Below, piece by piece: positions 54,997-63,733 of a stretch of 64,000 nt of DNA. The first letter of the stretch is position 1. Each line of letters starts with the position of its first letter. The notes under the pieces are model-generated. The model saw only the letters and a program-made list of their open reading frames with translations, made no database searches and was not told the origin of the DNA. Made by a program: the position numbers and the translations under genes. This DNA is from Bacteroides sp. (lineage in GTDB: Bacteria > Bacteroidota > Bacteroidia > Bacteroidales > Bacteroidaceae): NCBI GenBank assembly GCA_021201335.1, contig JAJQFD010000039.1, positions 62,001 through 126,000 of the forward strand, read 5' to 3'.

Positions 54997-55902
54997 TCAT
55001 TTCAGATATTTGCCGAAGAATTCTGTGAATTTTTCTACTGCCTGATCCACATAGCGTGGATTATCGTATAAATCGTAATGAGAAGCATCTTCAAAAATCA
55101 GCAGATCTTTTTCTTTTGAAGCAGCCCGCTCATACAATTCTTTTCCATCTTGGAATGATTTAAATGCACCTCCTTTGGCACCTACAATAATTTGCAGAGG
55201 TTGGGTCAATAACTTGTCAATTCTGTGAAAAGCATCAAATGCAATTACAGAACCCATACTAATGAATCTAAGCTCATTTGTTGAATTGGGATGCTGACCA
55301 CGCGGCGTTAAATAGTATTGATAGGCTTCACGCAAATCAATATCTTCGGCATCTTTATTTTCGCAGGGAACCCAAGGTACAATGAGTGGTTCTGCACCCC
55401 GAGCTTCCGCTGTACGTTGCTTGCTAATCATTTCCAATGTTTTGATAACTTCTTCGGCAGGACCTTCATTATTTACCCGACCAATATTTGCCCCGACAGA
55501 TGTACCTACTGCTTTGATACGGCGCTCTGTCATGGAGGCATTTACCACATAACCGCCACCTGCACAAACTCCCAAAGCTCCTATACGATCTTCATCAATA
55601 TAAGGAAGGGTTGTCAGATAATCAATGGCACAACGGATATCTTCAACCCGCATGGCGGGGTCTTCGATATTTCTGGGTTCACCACCACTTTCACCCTGAT
55701 AGGATGCATTGACTGAAAGGGTTACAAATCCTCGTTCGGCAAGCTTTGATGCATAAATGCCTGCAGTTTGTTCTTTACAGCTACTCCCAGGATGGACAGT
55801 AACAATGGCTGCATATTTTCTACTTTCATCGAAATTGGGTGGTAAGTAAAGGTCACCAGCAACATCGATTGTACGATTTTTAAAAGTTACATTCTTTTTC
55901 AT
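54997..55902 (-). CDS. Alpha/beta hydrolase, dienelactone-hydrolase-like
   Basis: 301 residues, cytoplasmic. The nucleophile elbow reads ALGVCAGGGYVV with Cys as nucleophile, as in dienelactone hydrolase-like enzymes. YAAIVTVHPGSSCKEQTAGI and GFVTLSVNASYQGESGGEPR form the oxyanion and cap regions; the catalytic His is in IFEDASHYDLYDNP. The substrate is unknown. It is convergent with the lipoprotein fragment and stands alone. Confidence 0.85.
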   Translation of the reverse strand: MKKNVTFKNRTIDVAGDLYLPPNFDESRKYAAIVTVHPGSSCKEQTAGIYASKLAERGFVTLSVNASYQGESGGEPRNIEDPAMRVEDIRCAIDYLTTLPYIDEDRIGALGVCAGGGYVVNASMTERRIKAVGTSVGANIGRVNNEGPAEEVIKTLEMISKQRTAEARGAEPLIVPWVPCENKDAEDIDLREAYQYYLTPRGQHPNSTNELRFISMGSVIAFDAFHRIDKLLTQPLQIIVGAKGGAFKSFQDGKELYERAASKEKDLLIFEDASHYDLYDNPRYVDQAVEKFTEFFGKYLK

Positions 55903-56138
55903 AAGCTATATTTAATTATTAAATCTGTCTGCTAGAGAACTTCACAAAAATAACACAAAGTTTTATACATAAGTTTCTTGAAAGGTCCAAATCTGCTTTC
56001 CTGAAAGGTTCAAATTCATGGAGGAGTTCCTTTTAAAAGGTAAAAGGAATAGGTGGAAAACATGAATAGAAGAAGAGATATAAAATAGAAATAAAGTATT
56101 TTGAACTAAATAGAAAAGCTTTATGTTTTCAAAAGTAC

Positions 56139-56146
56139 TATATTTG
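56139..56146 (+). promoter_or_regulatory. -7 promoter box for the flavodoxin-family gene
   Basis: TATATTTG matches TAnnTTTG, 17 bases before the ATG at 56163. Confidence 0.5.
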
Positions 56147-56162
56147 TTACAAATTAAAGTTT

Positions 56163-56777
56163 ATGAAAGTTTTACTAATAAGTGGGAGTCCCCGGAAAGA
56201 AGGGAATACGTACATTGCACTCACAGAAGTTGCAACTACATTAGAGAATAATGGAATAAAAACCGAGATAATAAGTATTGGGAATAAGGCTGTGCAAGGT
56301 TGCATTGCTTGTAATAAGTGTTATGAATTAGGCAGGTGTGTCTTTAAAGACGAGCTTTATAACTCGGTAAGAGAGCGTTTAAAGGATGCTGATGGGATAA
56401 TCATCGGTTCTCCGGTGTATTATGCAGGGCCCAATGGTTCTTTATGTGCTTTGCTCGATCGTCTTTTCTATTCCAGTTCGGAACTTTTAAGATATAAGCC
56501 GGCAGCGTCGGTGGCCGTTTGCCGCAGAGGAGGTGCAAGTGCAGCCTTTGACCGGTTAAATAAGTACTTTACCATATCTAATATGCCTGTGGTTTCATCG
56601 CAGTATTGGAATAGTGTTCACGGATTACAGAAAGGAGAGGCAACACAAGATGCAGAAGGTTTGCAGGTAATGAGAACCCTGGGCAGAAATATGGCCTGGC
56701 TGCTTAGAAACCTTCAAAACGGAGGACAACCGATACCCGAACCGGAAGATCGGGTAAACACAAACTTTATCAGGTGA
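56163..56777 (+). CDS. NADPH-dependent FMN reductase-family flavoprotein
   Basis: 204 residues, flavodoxin-like fold. FMN phosphate loop SGSPRKEGNTYIAL at the N-terminus, a CIACNKCYELGRC cysteine cluster (two CxxC-like pairs) that is typical of iron-sulphur-flavoprotein relatives, and GSPVYYAGPNGSLCALLDRL for the flavin ring. It likely reduces quinones or other small molecules; substrate unknown. It is followed at 76 bases by the MGMT gene on the same strand. Confidence 0.88.
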   Translation: MKVLLISGSPRKEGNTYIALTEVATTLENNGIKTEIISIGNKAVQGCIACNKCYELGRCVFKDELYNSVRERLKDADGIIIGSPVYYAGPNGSLCALLDRLFYSSSELLRYKPAASVAVCRRGGASAAFDRLNKYFTISNMPVVSSQYWNSVHGLQKGEATQDAEGLQVMRTLGRNMAWLLRNLQNGGQPIPEPEDRVNTNFIR

Positions 56778-56853
56778 CAAAATAACTGGAAAGGACAAAT
56801 GGGGTGTTTTATTTCGCAGAATTGTGCATACTTTGTTTATAAAAAATGGAAAG

Positions 56854-57504
56854 ATGAGAATTACATTTGATCAAATAAAAGAATGGCTGTATGATCCTTT
56901 CTTCGAAATACAACATTTTGGGAAAGAGGCTATCAGGCAACGTACCTTGCCAGTGGACAAATACGGTAAAGCGCCTGACAATTTTCTGTTTATTGACTGG
57001 ACATCGGAAGATAATCATGGTATAATTGAGTATTCCTTTGTAGACACTCAAATCGGAAGATTACTGCTTGCCAGCACTACTAAAGGATTATGCTTTTTAG
57101 GTTTTGTGGGTAAAGGTAGCACAGAAATAACAAAGGATTTTATACGGAGGTTTTCGAAGCATAAACTGGAAGAGAAATTAAGTGAATTTCAAAAGATGGC
57201 AGCCGAATACTGCAACGGTAAGCGTGAGTTAACTATTCCGCTTCACCTGAAGGGAACTAAATTCCAGGTCAGTATATGGAAACAATTAGTACGAATTCCG
57301 GAAGGCAGGCTTTCAACCTATGGTTCGCTTGCCCCAAATGCCGGAGGTGCTCAGGCAATTGGTTCTGCAGTGGGTGCTAATCCTATAAGTTATATTATTC
57401 CGTGTCACCGCATCGTAAAGAGCGATGGTGACGTTCAGGGTTATTATTGGGGAACAGAGATGAAAAAACAGATTTTGGCTTATGAATTTCACAACGGTGA
57501 ATAA
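56854..57504 (+). CDS. Methylated-DNA-protein-cysteine methyltransferase (Ogt/MGMT) with extended N-terminus
   Basis: About 216 residues from the ATG at 56854; a GTG start at 56824 would add 10 residues. It removes alkyl groups from O6-guanine by a suicide Cys. The active site IIPCHRIVKSDGDVQGYYWG is complete, and GTKFQVSIWKQLVRIPEGRL with STYGSLAPNAGG precedes it. The N-terminal ~50 residues (ITFDQIKEWLYDPFF) are not part of the usual short form and may be a degraded Ada-type domain. Repair role in the cytoplasm. Confidence 0.9.
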   Translation: MRITFDQIKEWLYDPFFEIQHFGKEAIRQRTLPVDKYGKAPDNFLFIDWTSEDNHGIIEYSFVDTQIGRLLLASTTKGLCFLGFVGKGSTEITKDFIRRFSKHKLEEKLSEFQKMAAEYCNGKRELTIPLHLKGTKFQVSIWKQLVRIPEGRLSTYGSLAPNAGGAQAIGSAVGANPISYIIPCHRIVKSDGDVQGYYWGTEMKKQILAYEFHNGE

Positions 57505-57594
57505 GAAAGGCATAAAATATCTTCAGCCTTCAGTTCTTTATAATTCTCGTGCTTAAAAGTTGATCATTGAGCCCGCCCACTCTTTCTTTACAGT

Positions 57595-57709
57595 CTTATA
57601 AGTGTTCGACAAGATGCACATCTTTTACGGTACAGGATGCGCATCTTGTTGTGGGTTACATGCCCATCTTGTATGCGACAGGATGTGCATCTTGTCGAAT
57701 GCTTATAAG
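57595..57709. repeat. 23-bp-stepped array inside a 115-bp inverted repeat
   Basis: CATCTT occurs at 57619, 57642, 57665 and 57688, exactly 23 bases apart. Each copy is the right half of an imperfect palindrome (R)GATGyrCATCTTg. The outer arms 57595-57622 and 57682-57709 are inverted repeats with 26 of 28 bases matching, so the whole region could fold as one cruciform. An ORF of 64 codons crosses it and is not a gene. The remaining flanks to 57952 show no gene. Confidence 0.8.
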
Positions 57710-57952
57710 GCGCAAGCTAAAAGAAGTAAGCGGCTTAAATAAACAGCGTACGGCAGCCTGATTATAAATAGTAGAGGTGTCTTCTATTTTAAAAAGGCAA
57801 ATTGTAAGACTCCTATGTACAGTCCGGAAGAAAACAAATAAGCATACAGTTTCTACTTTATACTTCCCGCCAGGTAGTACAGAATAAAAACAAACAGTTT
57901 TAATAATTTGTTATCTGTTATAAAGCTAAAGTGCATATAAACAATATGAATT

Positions 57953-58714
57953 ATGGAAGTATCAGGTAGCAACATTCGGAAATACAGCTATTATATTTGT
58001 ATAATAGTAGCGATGATAATGAATGTTTCAGGAACGTTTGGCCAACAGAGCACAACAAAAAGCAGTATAAACCCAATCAATCCACCGGAGGGCACTTCGA
58101 AAATATGGGGATACGTGGATAGCCTTGCAATAATTGGATTAGTTGAAGGCCCCGCCACAGCAGATGTGGAACTGCAGATAGCTTGTGTATTTGAGTATAC
58201 GGAAGGAGATATTTTCAATTCACCACCGGCACTTCCGGCAGCTTTAAACGGAATGGTTCATTTAGATCAAGCGTTGAAAGGAAAAATAACAGAAATCCGC
58301 AAAACAAGTAAATTCACCGGAGAGGCATTGTCTACGTTCTTAATGACACCTCCCGAAGGGGCCATCAAGGCAAAGAAACTGTTATTGATTGGACTCGGCA
58401 ACCGAAATAATTTTACTCCGGATTTAATGGTTTCTGTAGGTGTAGCGGCAACTAGGGAAGCCATGAAATTAGGAGCCCGGGAATTTGCCATCTCAAGTGA
58501 TTTAAAGGATGCAAGCATTGATTCACCCACAGCCCTTGTAGCCGGAAATATTGTAAAAGGAATCATTAAAGCAATTCAGGTGGAAAACTATTTGAAAGTA
58601 AATAATCTATCTAATAGCGAGCAACCCGGTAAGGTGTATTTACTGGCTGGATCAAACTTCTTTACGGTAGCCGGACAAGGAATACAGGAAGCCATTATTC
58701 AAAGTGGGGAATAA
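57953..58714 (+). CDS. Exported protein with only the M17 leucyl aminopeptidase N-terminal domain
   Basis: 253 residues. A signal peptide (YYICIIVAMIMNVSGTFGQ) precedes a Peptidase_M17_N-like macro-type fold: PATADVELQIACVFEYTEGD, LDQALKGKITEIRKTSKFTG, AIKAKKLLLIGLGNRNNFTP, MVSVGVAATREAMKLGAREF. The metal-binding catalytic domain of M17 enzymes is absent. The gene ends with VYLLAGSNFFTVAGQGIQEA, so it is short but complete. The fold binds nucleotides or ADP-ribose in some relatives; that role is conjecture. It is convergent with the XylR-like gene. Confidence 0.78.
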   Translation: MEVSGSNIRKYSYYICIIVAMIMNVSGTFGQQSTTKSSINPINPPEGTSKIWGYVDSLAIIGLVEGPATADVELQIACVFEYTEGDIFNSPPALPAALNGMVHLDQALKGKITEIRKTSKFTGEALSTFLMTPPEGAIKAKKLLLIGLGNRNNFTPDLMVSVGVAATREAMKLGAREFAISSDLKDASIDSPTALVAGNIVKGIIKAIQVENYLKVNNLSNSEQPGKVYLLAGSNFFTVAGQGIQEAIIQSGE

Positions 58715-58729
58715 TACCGATTGGTCTTT

Positions 58730-59884
58730 TTAAAATTGATTGGCCCGAAACTCGGAAGGAGTGCAACCCATAATGGTTTTGAACTGTCGGGATATATTTT
58801 TATAATCGAAGAATCCCATTTCCAAAGCTATCTCAATAATCGAATCATCTGTTTCAATGAGTTTCTCGGCAAACTTTTCAATTCTTAGGTGTAACATGTA
58901 CGAATAAACGGAATATCCCGTTACTTGCCTGAAACGTGTTTCGAGTAACCGGCGAGACAAAGGTACAATCTTTACAATATCATCGACATTTAGCTTCCGG
59001 TCGGAGTTCTGATGTATGTATTTAAGCACTGTAGAGATATGGTGATCTTCAGTAGCAAAGATATCGGTGGATTGGCGGGTTACAATATTGGTAGGATAGA
59101 CTATTACATCTTCATACTTCTTATGGGGATTTTTGATCATCTCGTCCATGAGTACGGCCGTTTCATAACCCCCTTTTTCTACCGCTTGCTGTATAGACGA
59201 TAGAGTCGGTTCAGACAAAGTGCATACAATTTCGTCATTATCAACACCTAAGATAGCCACCTCTTCCGGTATTTTTATTCCATATTGACTGCAGATTTCA
59301 ATAATATGGTGCCCTTGATTGTCATCACAAGCCATAATTGCAACAGGCTTGGGAAGATTGTACAGCCATTCCACCAAAGGAGCAGATTCGTAGAACCAAA
59401 GGTCGGTGGATTCAATATTCTGGTACTCCGAAAAATTAGCACCAAAACCCTGCTTGGTTATTTCATCTCGGAATCCGTCGCAACGTTCTTCAGACCACAC
59501 GATTCCTTTGAATCCGTAAAAGGCAAAATTGGTAAATCCCTTTTTTATAAAATAGTTTGCCCCTATTTTCCCGGCTAGATGATGGGCTCCCGTGATATTA
59601 GGAATATCCGTAAAACGTTGCTTAAAGTCTTGTGCGATAGCAGCTATCTTATTTTCCTTGAAGATTTTCACATTATCGCTGTTATAAAACTGCGCGATAA
59701 TTCCATCCGCTTTCCATTTCAATGCCCACTCCAATACGCCTTCCACTTCATACAGGTCACGGTAGGAGAGGGGCATCTTACATAATACCCATGGTTCGCG
59801 TCCTTTGGAATACCGAATGATGCCTTTTAGTAAATTGTTGGCATATTCTTCCGAGAAATCTGTAAGTAATATAATTCTTGGCAT
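58730..59884 (-). CDS. XylR-type transcriptional regulator (LacI-like sensor plus AraC HTH)
   Basis: 384 residues. A periplasmic-binding-protein-like sensor at ~1-270 (MPRIILLTDFSEEYANNLLK, NITGAHHLAGKIGANYFIKK, EEVAILGVDNDEIVCTLSEP) is fused to a C-terminal AraC helix-turn-helix (VDDIVKIVPLSRRLLETRFR, IIEIALEMGFFDYKNISRQF). This matches the XylR family of Bacteroidetes and Proteobacteria. It should bind a sugar and control the GH2 and ROK genes upstream on the same strand; inferred from position. It ends 15 bases from the convergent M17-type gene. Confidence 0.92.
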   Translation of the reverse strand: MPRIILLTDFSEEYANNLLKGIIRYSKGREPWVLCKMPLSYRDLYEVEGVLEWALKWKADGIIAQFYNSDNVKIFKENKIAAIAQDFKQRFTDIPNITGAHHLAGKIGANYFIKKGFTNFAFYGFKGIVWSEERCDGFRDEITKQGFGANFSEYQNIESTDLWFYESAPLVEWLYNLPKPVAIMACDDNQGHHIIEICSQYGIKIPEEVAILGVDNDEIVCTLSEPTLSSIQQAVEKGGYETAVLMDEMIKNPHKKYEDVIVYPTNIVTRQSTDIFATEDHHISTVLKYIHQNSDRKLNVDDIVKIVPLSRRLLETRFRQVTGYSVYSYMLHLRIEKFAEKLIETDDSIIEIALEMGFFDYKNISRQFKTIMGCTPSEFRANQF

Positions 59885-59930
59885 ATAGGCAAAATGCTTT
59901 TAGGGAGATATCAATTATAAAGATAAAAAT

Positions 59931-59985
59931 AAAACGTAAAGGAGAGCTACTTTATCTGAAATAGATAAATGCTCCTTTACGTTTT
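59931..59985 (-). terminator. Hairpin terminator for the GH2 gene
   Basis: AAAACGTAAAGGAG (59931-59944) pairs with CTCCTTTACGTTTT (59972-59985), with further pairing inside. On the minus strand a run of T follows. Confidence 0.7.
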
Positions 59986-60006
59986 CGACTGAACAAAAGA
60001 TAGTGA

Positions 60007-62625
60007 TTATTTCATTTCTTCTTTTGTTCTTTTCACGTTCCACCCTTCTATAGATATCTGTGATGTGCTGATATCTGAGTTTTTATCCTCAATCCGGCAT
60101 TCCAGTATCTTCGTTTCTCCAGGTAGTATGCTTACATAGTTATCGCTCCAGTAAACAGGGAATAAGATTTCCCCTTCTGCGCTTTTAAGTTTCAGGTTCA
60201 CGAAGAAAGCAATAACGTTTGAATTATTCTTTAATTCCACCTTAACTGTTGGATATCCGTTCTTCGTTCCGGTAGTTGTATTTAATTTCACATCTGCTTC
60301 ACTTACGGTTGCCAACTCTTTGAAGTCAGCGTATCCTGTCATGGGAGTGTTTACCCAATCGGTTTTATCCCAGTCATAAGTATCCTTTTTCGACGACAGT
60401 ACGTAGAAGTTGTCAGCCACCTGTTCATTACCTTTGAATAATCTCAGGGAGACAAACGTATTTTTCTGACTATTATCGATATCAAATATCTTTTTGCTGG
60501 AATTCGAAGCAATAGATATTTCCAGTTCTTTTTCTACTAAAAGCTTGGAATGGATAGAGTATGTCCTGATAACAGCTTTCAGGTTCTGCGCATCCGATAA
60601 GGTTTCATTGACAGCATAGATACCATTATCTTTGTAATTATAAATCAGTTGGCAAAGATTATTGGCAGTCTTTACCCCGTAATAGGCAGAATTTGGAATG
60701 CCATAATAATCATATAATTGCCAGTACATTGATGGCCATGCTGAATTCAACATCCACTGAATCAATCCGGTAGCCTGCGGTTTATTCACACGGAAGGCTT
60801 CGAACATGCTTTTAGTGGACTCATAACTTATAAGATCAGCCTTTCGCAGGTAATCTTCTATGTTGTCAGCTTTACCATATTTTGCATTCATGGTTTTGGT
60901 AAGTACATCGAGGTTATTCATTGCCGTTGTAGATGTAGTACAATGGTAATTCCAAGCCTTACTGATAGGCCAAAGCTGATCTTTCGGAACCATTTTGATG
61001 ATGGATTCATAAACGGGCAACTGTGCACCTGGACCAGTTTCTGTATTGAATCCGTAGGCTCCTCCGTATTGTGTATCAATGAACCAGTAATTCGGGCCGA
61101 CATATTCGTAAGGACCATACATTTTCATACCAGTAGGTCCGGTAACCGTACTGGTCATAGTTTTTGCTGAGCCGATGTAAGGACGATCGTATATCTTTGG
61201 AAGCAGTTCCATATATTTTTTCTCCAATTCGGGATGTAATAGTTTGTCACTCCCTCCATAAAAGGCAATAATGCTAGGCTGGTTACGTAACCATAGAACC
61301 TGATCGTGCAGGAAACGTGTCAGGAGATTCATGTCATGTTCGGTCCTGATACAACCGAAATCATCATCGGGCTTTCCGAAATAGTTTTCCCATTCCCATT
61401 GGCAACTCCAACCTATCAGGGCCATTATTCCGTATTTGTCGCACAATTCATAAATATTACGGCTGGTTCCCCATATATTCTCAAAACGAATGGTATTCAG
61501 GTTCATGTCTTTTACATACTTCACCTGTCTTTCGTTGCTTTCAGGTGTATCCCTCAGAAATATATCATCTGTCCAGCCTGCTCCTTTTATCAGTACTTTT
61601 TTACCATTTAAGATGAATCCTTTGTGTCCTTCGTCCGTAAAGTACGTATCGATTTGGCGGATACCGAAAGTAATGTTCTCTTCGGAACTTGTGCGTCCTG
61701 ATGTAATAAACTTCAGTTTTAGTTCATATAATTCGGGATTCCCCAAATCACAACTCCACCACAGACGGGGATTCTGGATACTCAGTTCTTTTACTTGCTC
61801 GGGTGTTATCTGGATGGCTTTTGTTTCCTTCCCGGCCAGCTTTACTGGTATGTTGAATTTGATAGATTCAATTTCTCCCATTAATTGACCTTCGATGGGA
61901 CTTTCAGAAAGATTTTTTAATTCCGTTTCAATATTAAGGGACGCCTGTTTGAGGGTCTCGGTATTAACAACTGATTTAACCCAGGTATTTTTCATTTCTA
62001 CCGCTCCTGTAATATTTAACTTTACCTCTCTGAATAGTCCCATATTCTCATCGAGGGGACGAGGATTCCAGTCTACAAAACCAATGTTGGGTTCGCCTTC
62101 GTGGGCACGGAATATTTCTACGGCCAATACATTATCTTCCTTAGCCATATCCGTTATATCAAAAGAGAAGCGGCAAAATGGTCCGTACACTTCTTCTTTA
62201 GGAGCAACCAGCTGACCGTTGAACCAGATATTCGCTCTGTAGGATAATCCGTCGAATTGAAGAGCGACATGTTTTCCTGTCAGATCGGGTAACTTAAATG
62301 TGGTTCTGTACCACCAGGGAGAATCAAAAGGTGTTCTGTCTGCCGATTTGTAGTTTGTACCGATAAACAGGTCTTTGTACAGACCGTTTTCGGTTAGGAC
62401 TCCCATTACCGTAGAGGGAACTTCGGCTGGATACCAGTTTTCAAGTACAACATTCGCACTGGAAATATCCTTTCCGTCGACTCCGACTTTATCGGATTGC
62501 TGTATCATCCAGTTGTCCGTCAATATTATCTGCTGCGGAACCGAGGTATCGGAACTCTTATCGCAGGCTATTAGGGGAAAGCTCATAATAGTCAAAAATA
62601 TAAGGTGAGACATTCTATTTTTCAT
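60007..62625 (-). CDS. GH2 exo-beta-D-glucosaminidase-like lipoprotein
   Basis: 872 residues. Lipoprotein signal to FPLIACDKS (lipobox PLIAC). The GH2 sandwich, immunoglobulin-like and barrel domains are in order: FDSPWWYRTTFKLPDLTG, GFVDWNPRPLDENMGLFREV, GHKGFILNGKKVLIKGAGWT. The acid/base motif reads AFYGGSDKLLHPELEKKY, with Ser-Asp in place of the Asn-Glu pair of most GH2 enzymes; this is the pattern of exo-beta-glucosaminidases. The nucleophile Glu is in YGFNTETGPGAQLP. The call is GH2 with good confidence; the glucosaminidase activity is inferred. The ROK kinase gene is 12 bases upstream. Confidence 0.88.
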   Translation of the reverse strand: MKNRMSHLIFLTIMSFPLIACDKSSDTSVPQQIILTDNWMIQQSDKVGVDGKDISSANVVLENWYPAEVPSTVMGVLTENGLYKDLFIGTNYKSADRTPFDSPWWYRTTFKLPDLTGKHVALQFDGLSYRANIWFNGQLVAPKEEVYGPFCRFSFDITDMAKEDNVLAVEIFRAHEGEPNIGFVDWNPRPLDENMGLFREVKLNITGAVEMKNTWVKSVVNTETLKQASLNIETELKNLSESPIEGQLMGEIESIKFNIPVKLAGKETKAIQITPEQVKELSIQNPRLWWSCDLGNPELYELKLKFITSGRTSSEENITFGIRQIDTYFTDEGHKGFILNGKKVLIKGAGWTDDIFLRDTPESNERQVKYVKDMNLNTIRFENIWGTSRNIYELCDKYGIMALIGWSCQWEWENYFGKPDDDFGCIRTEHDMNLLTRFLHDQVLWLRNQPSIIAFYGGSDKLLHPELEKKYMELLPKIYDRPYIGSAKTMTSTVTGPTGMKMYGPYEYVGPNYWFIDTQYGGAYGFNTETGPGAQLPVYESIIKMVPKDQLWPISKAWNYHCTTSTTAMNNLDVLTKTMNAKYGKADNIEDYLRKADLISYESTKSMFEAFRVNKPQATGLIQWMLNSAWPSMYWQLYDYYGIPNSAYYGVKTANNLCQLIYNYKDNGIYAVNETLSDAQNLKAVIRTYSIHSKLLVEKELEISIASNSSKKIFDIDNSQKNTFVSLRLFKGNEQVADNFYVLSSKKDTYDWDKTDWVNTPMTGYADFKELATVSEADVKLNTTTGTKNGYPTVKVELKNNSNVIAFFVNLKLKSAEGEILFPVYWSDNYVSILPGETKILECRIEDKNSDISTSQISIEGWNVKRTKEEMK

Positions 62626-62637
62626 GGATACATAAGT

Positions 62638-63483
62638 TTAATAGGTTAATATTTTGTTGCTGGCGAGGGCTGCGGCCCCCAGAATGCTGATGTCAGCATC
62701 TTCGGATACGGCGATTTGTATGTTTCTGATTGTTTCCGGATACGGAAAACTATTCATGGTCTGTTTCATCTTCTTTTCAAAAAGCGGGTAAGATTCTGCT
62801 ATTCCGCCTCCAAATATAATTATTTCAGGATCATAAACGTATAAAATGGCCTGTACAAGGTGTCCGGCATGTATGCCATACTCTTCCCATATCTTTATTG
62901 CTTCGGTATCGCCTTGCCTGGCTTTTATGGCGGCAACTTTACCTGTTGTATTGTATTGTCGGACGAAAAAGTCACTTCCGCAGTAATCCTCGAAGGTTGC
63001 ATCCAAATAGGGGAGTGATCCTATTTCACCTGCTCCGGTATTGCGACCACCATATAACGTATTATTGATCACGATACCAGTTCCCACACCTGTACCTAAA
63101 GTAACGCCCACGATGTCTTTGAATTCCTTGCACGATCCATATTCTTTTTCACCCAGCACAAAGCAATTGGAGTCGTTATTGATATAGACAGGTAAGTTAA
63201 ACTCTTCCAGCAATAGATCTTTGAGATGCACTTCTTTCCAGGATGGAATATTAGTAGCATTGTATACAATACCTTTGGAAATATCCAATACGGAAGGAAC
63301 ACCGATCCCGATCCCTTCCACATCATCGGTTATCATACTGCGTATTTTATCTTTTATATATTCCAACGAATTTTCTAAAGATTCATCAGAAGGGCTCGAT
63401 TCGGATATTTTATTTTGAATCTTCCCTTTGGCAATCTGCCCTATACGTATATTGGTACCTCCCAGGTCCACACCTAATATCAT
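62638..63483 (-). CDS. ROK-family sugar kinase
   Basis: 281 residues, cytoplasmic. The ATP-binding motif MILGVDLGGTNIRIGQIAKG, GIGIGVPSVLDISKGIV, INNDSNCFVLGEKEYGSC and GVTLGTGVGTGIVINNTLYG are typical. The GEIGS motif is present, but the C-x-C-G-x-x-G-C-x-E zinc motif of many ROK kinases is absent; the equivalent region reads DATFEDYCGSDFFVRQY. It probably phosphorylates a hexose or hexosamine; glucosamine is suggested by the GH2 neighbour. The spacing of 12 bases indicates one operon with the GH2 gene. Confidence 0.9.
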   Translation of the reverse strand: MILGVDLGGTNIRIGQIAKGKIQNKISESSPSDESLENSLEYIKDKIRSMITDDVEGIGIGVPSVLDISKGIVYNATNIPSWKEVHLKDLLLEEFNLPVYINNDSNCFVLGEKEYGSCKEFKDIVGVTLGTGVGTGIVINNTLYGGRNTGAGEIGSLPYLDATFEDYCGSDFFVRQYNTTGKVAAIKARQGDTEAIKIWEEYGIHAGHLVQAILYVYDPEIIIFGGGIAESYPLFEKKMKQTMNSFPYPETIRNIQIAVSEDADISILGAAALASNKILTY

Positions 63484-63508
63484 GTTGTTTCTTTTTGGTT
63501 TATAATAA

Positions 63509-63516
63509 CAAATATA
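63509..63516 (-). promoter_or_regulatory. -7 promoter box for the ROK-GH2 operon
   Basis: On the minus strand the bases read TATATTTG, matching TAnnTTTG, 26 bases before the ATG at 63483. No -33 element is clear. Confidence 0.5.
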
Positions 63517-63733
63517 GAATATCGAAGAGGATAGATGTGCATGCTTTTGCGTATATGCATCCTCATTTTACGTAAATGTTTGAAGTTAATTTAAATGCAT
63601 GGAGTCAAGAAGAAAAATAGGATTCCTCTAAAGAAAAGGCTGTCTCAAAAACTAATCGATCTTTGATAAAGTTATAAATTATTCCTTTCCGTCATGACCA
63701 TTCTTTTATTGGTTAACACGAAGGAACGTTGTA

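Noticed and set aside
57567..57761. 64-codon ORF over the 23-bp array
   Set aside because: It lies entirely in the repeat structure, and its residues follow from the repeated bases; no start signal or family likeness.
63640..63660. Insertion-sequence end (GGCTGTCTCAAAA)
   Set aside because: The motif resembles ends seen beside Bacteroidetes elements, but no matching inverted end or transposase is visible in the window.
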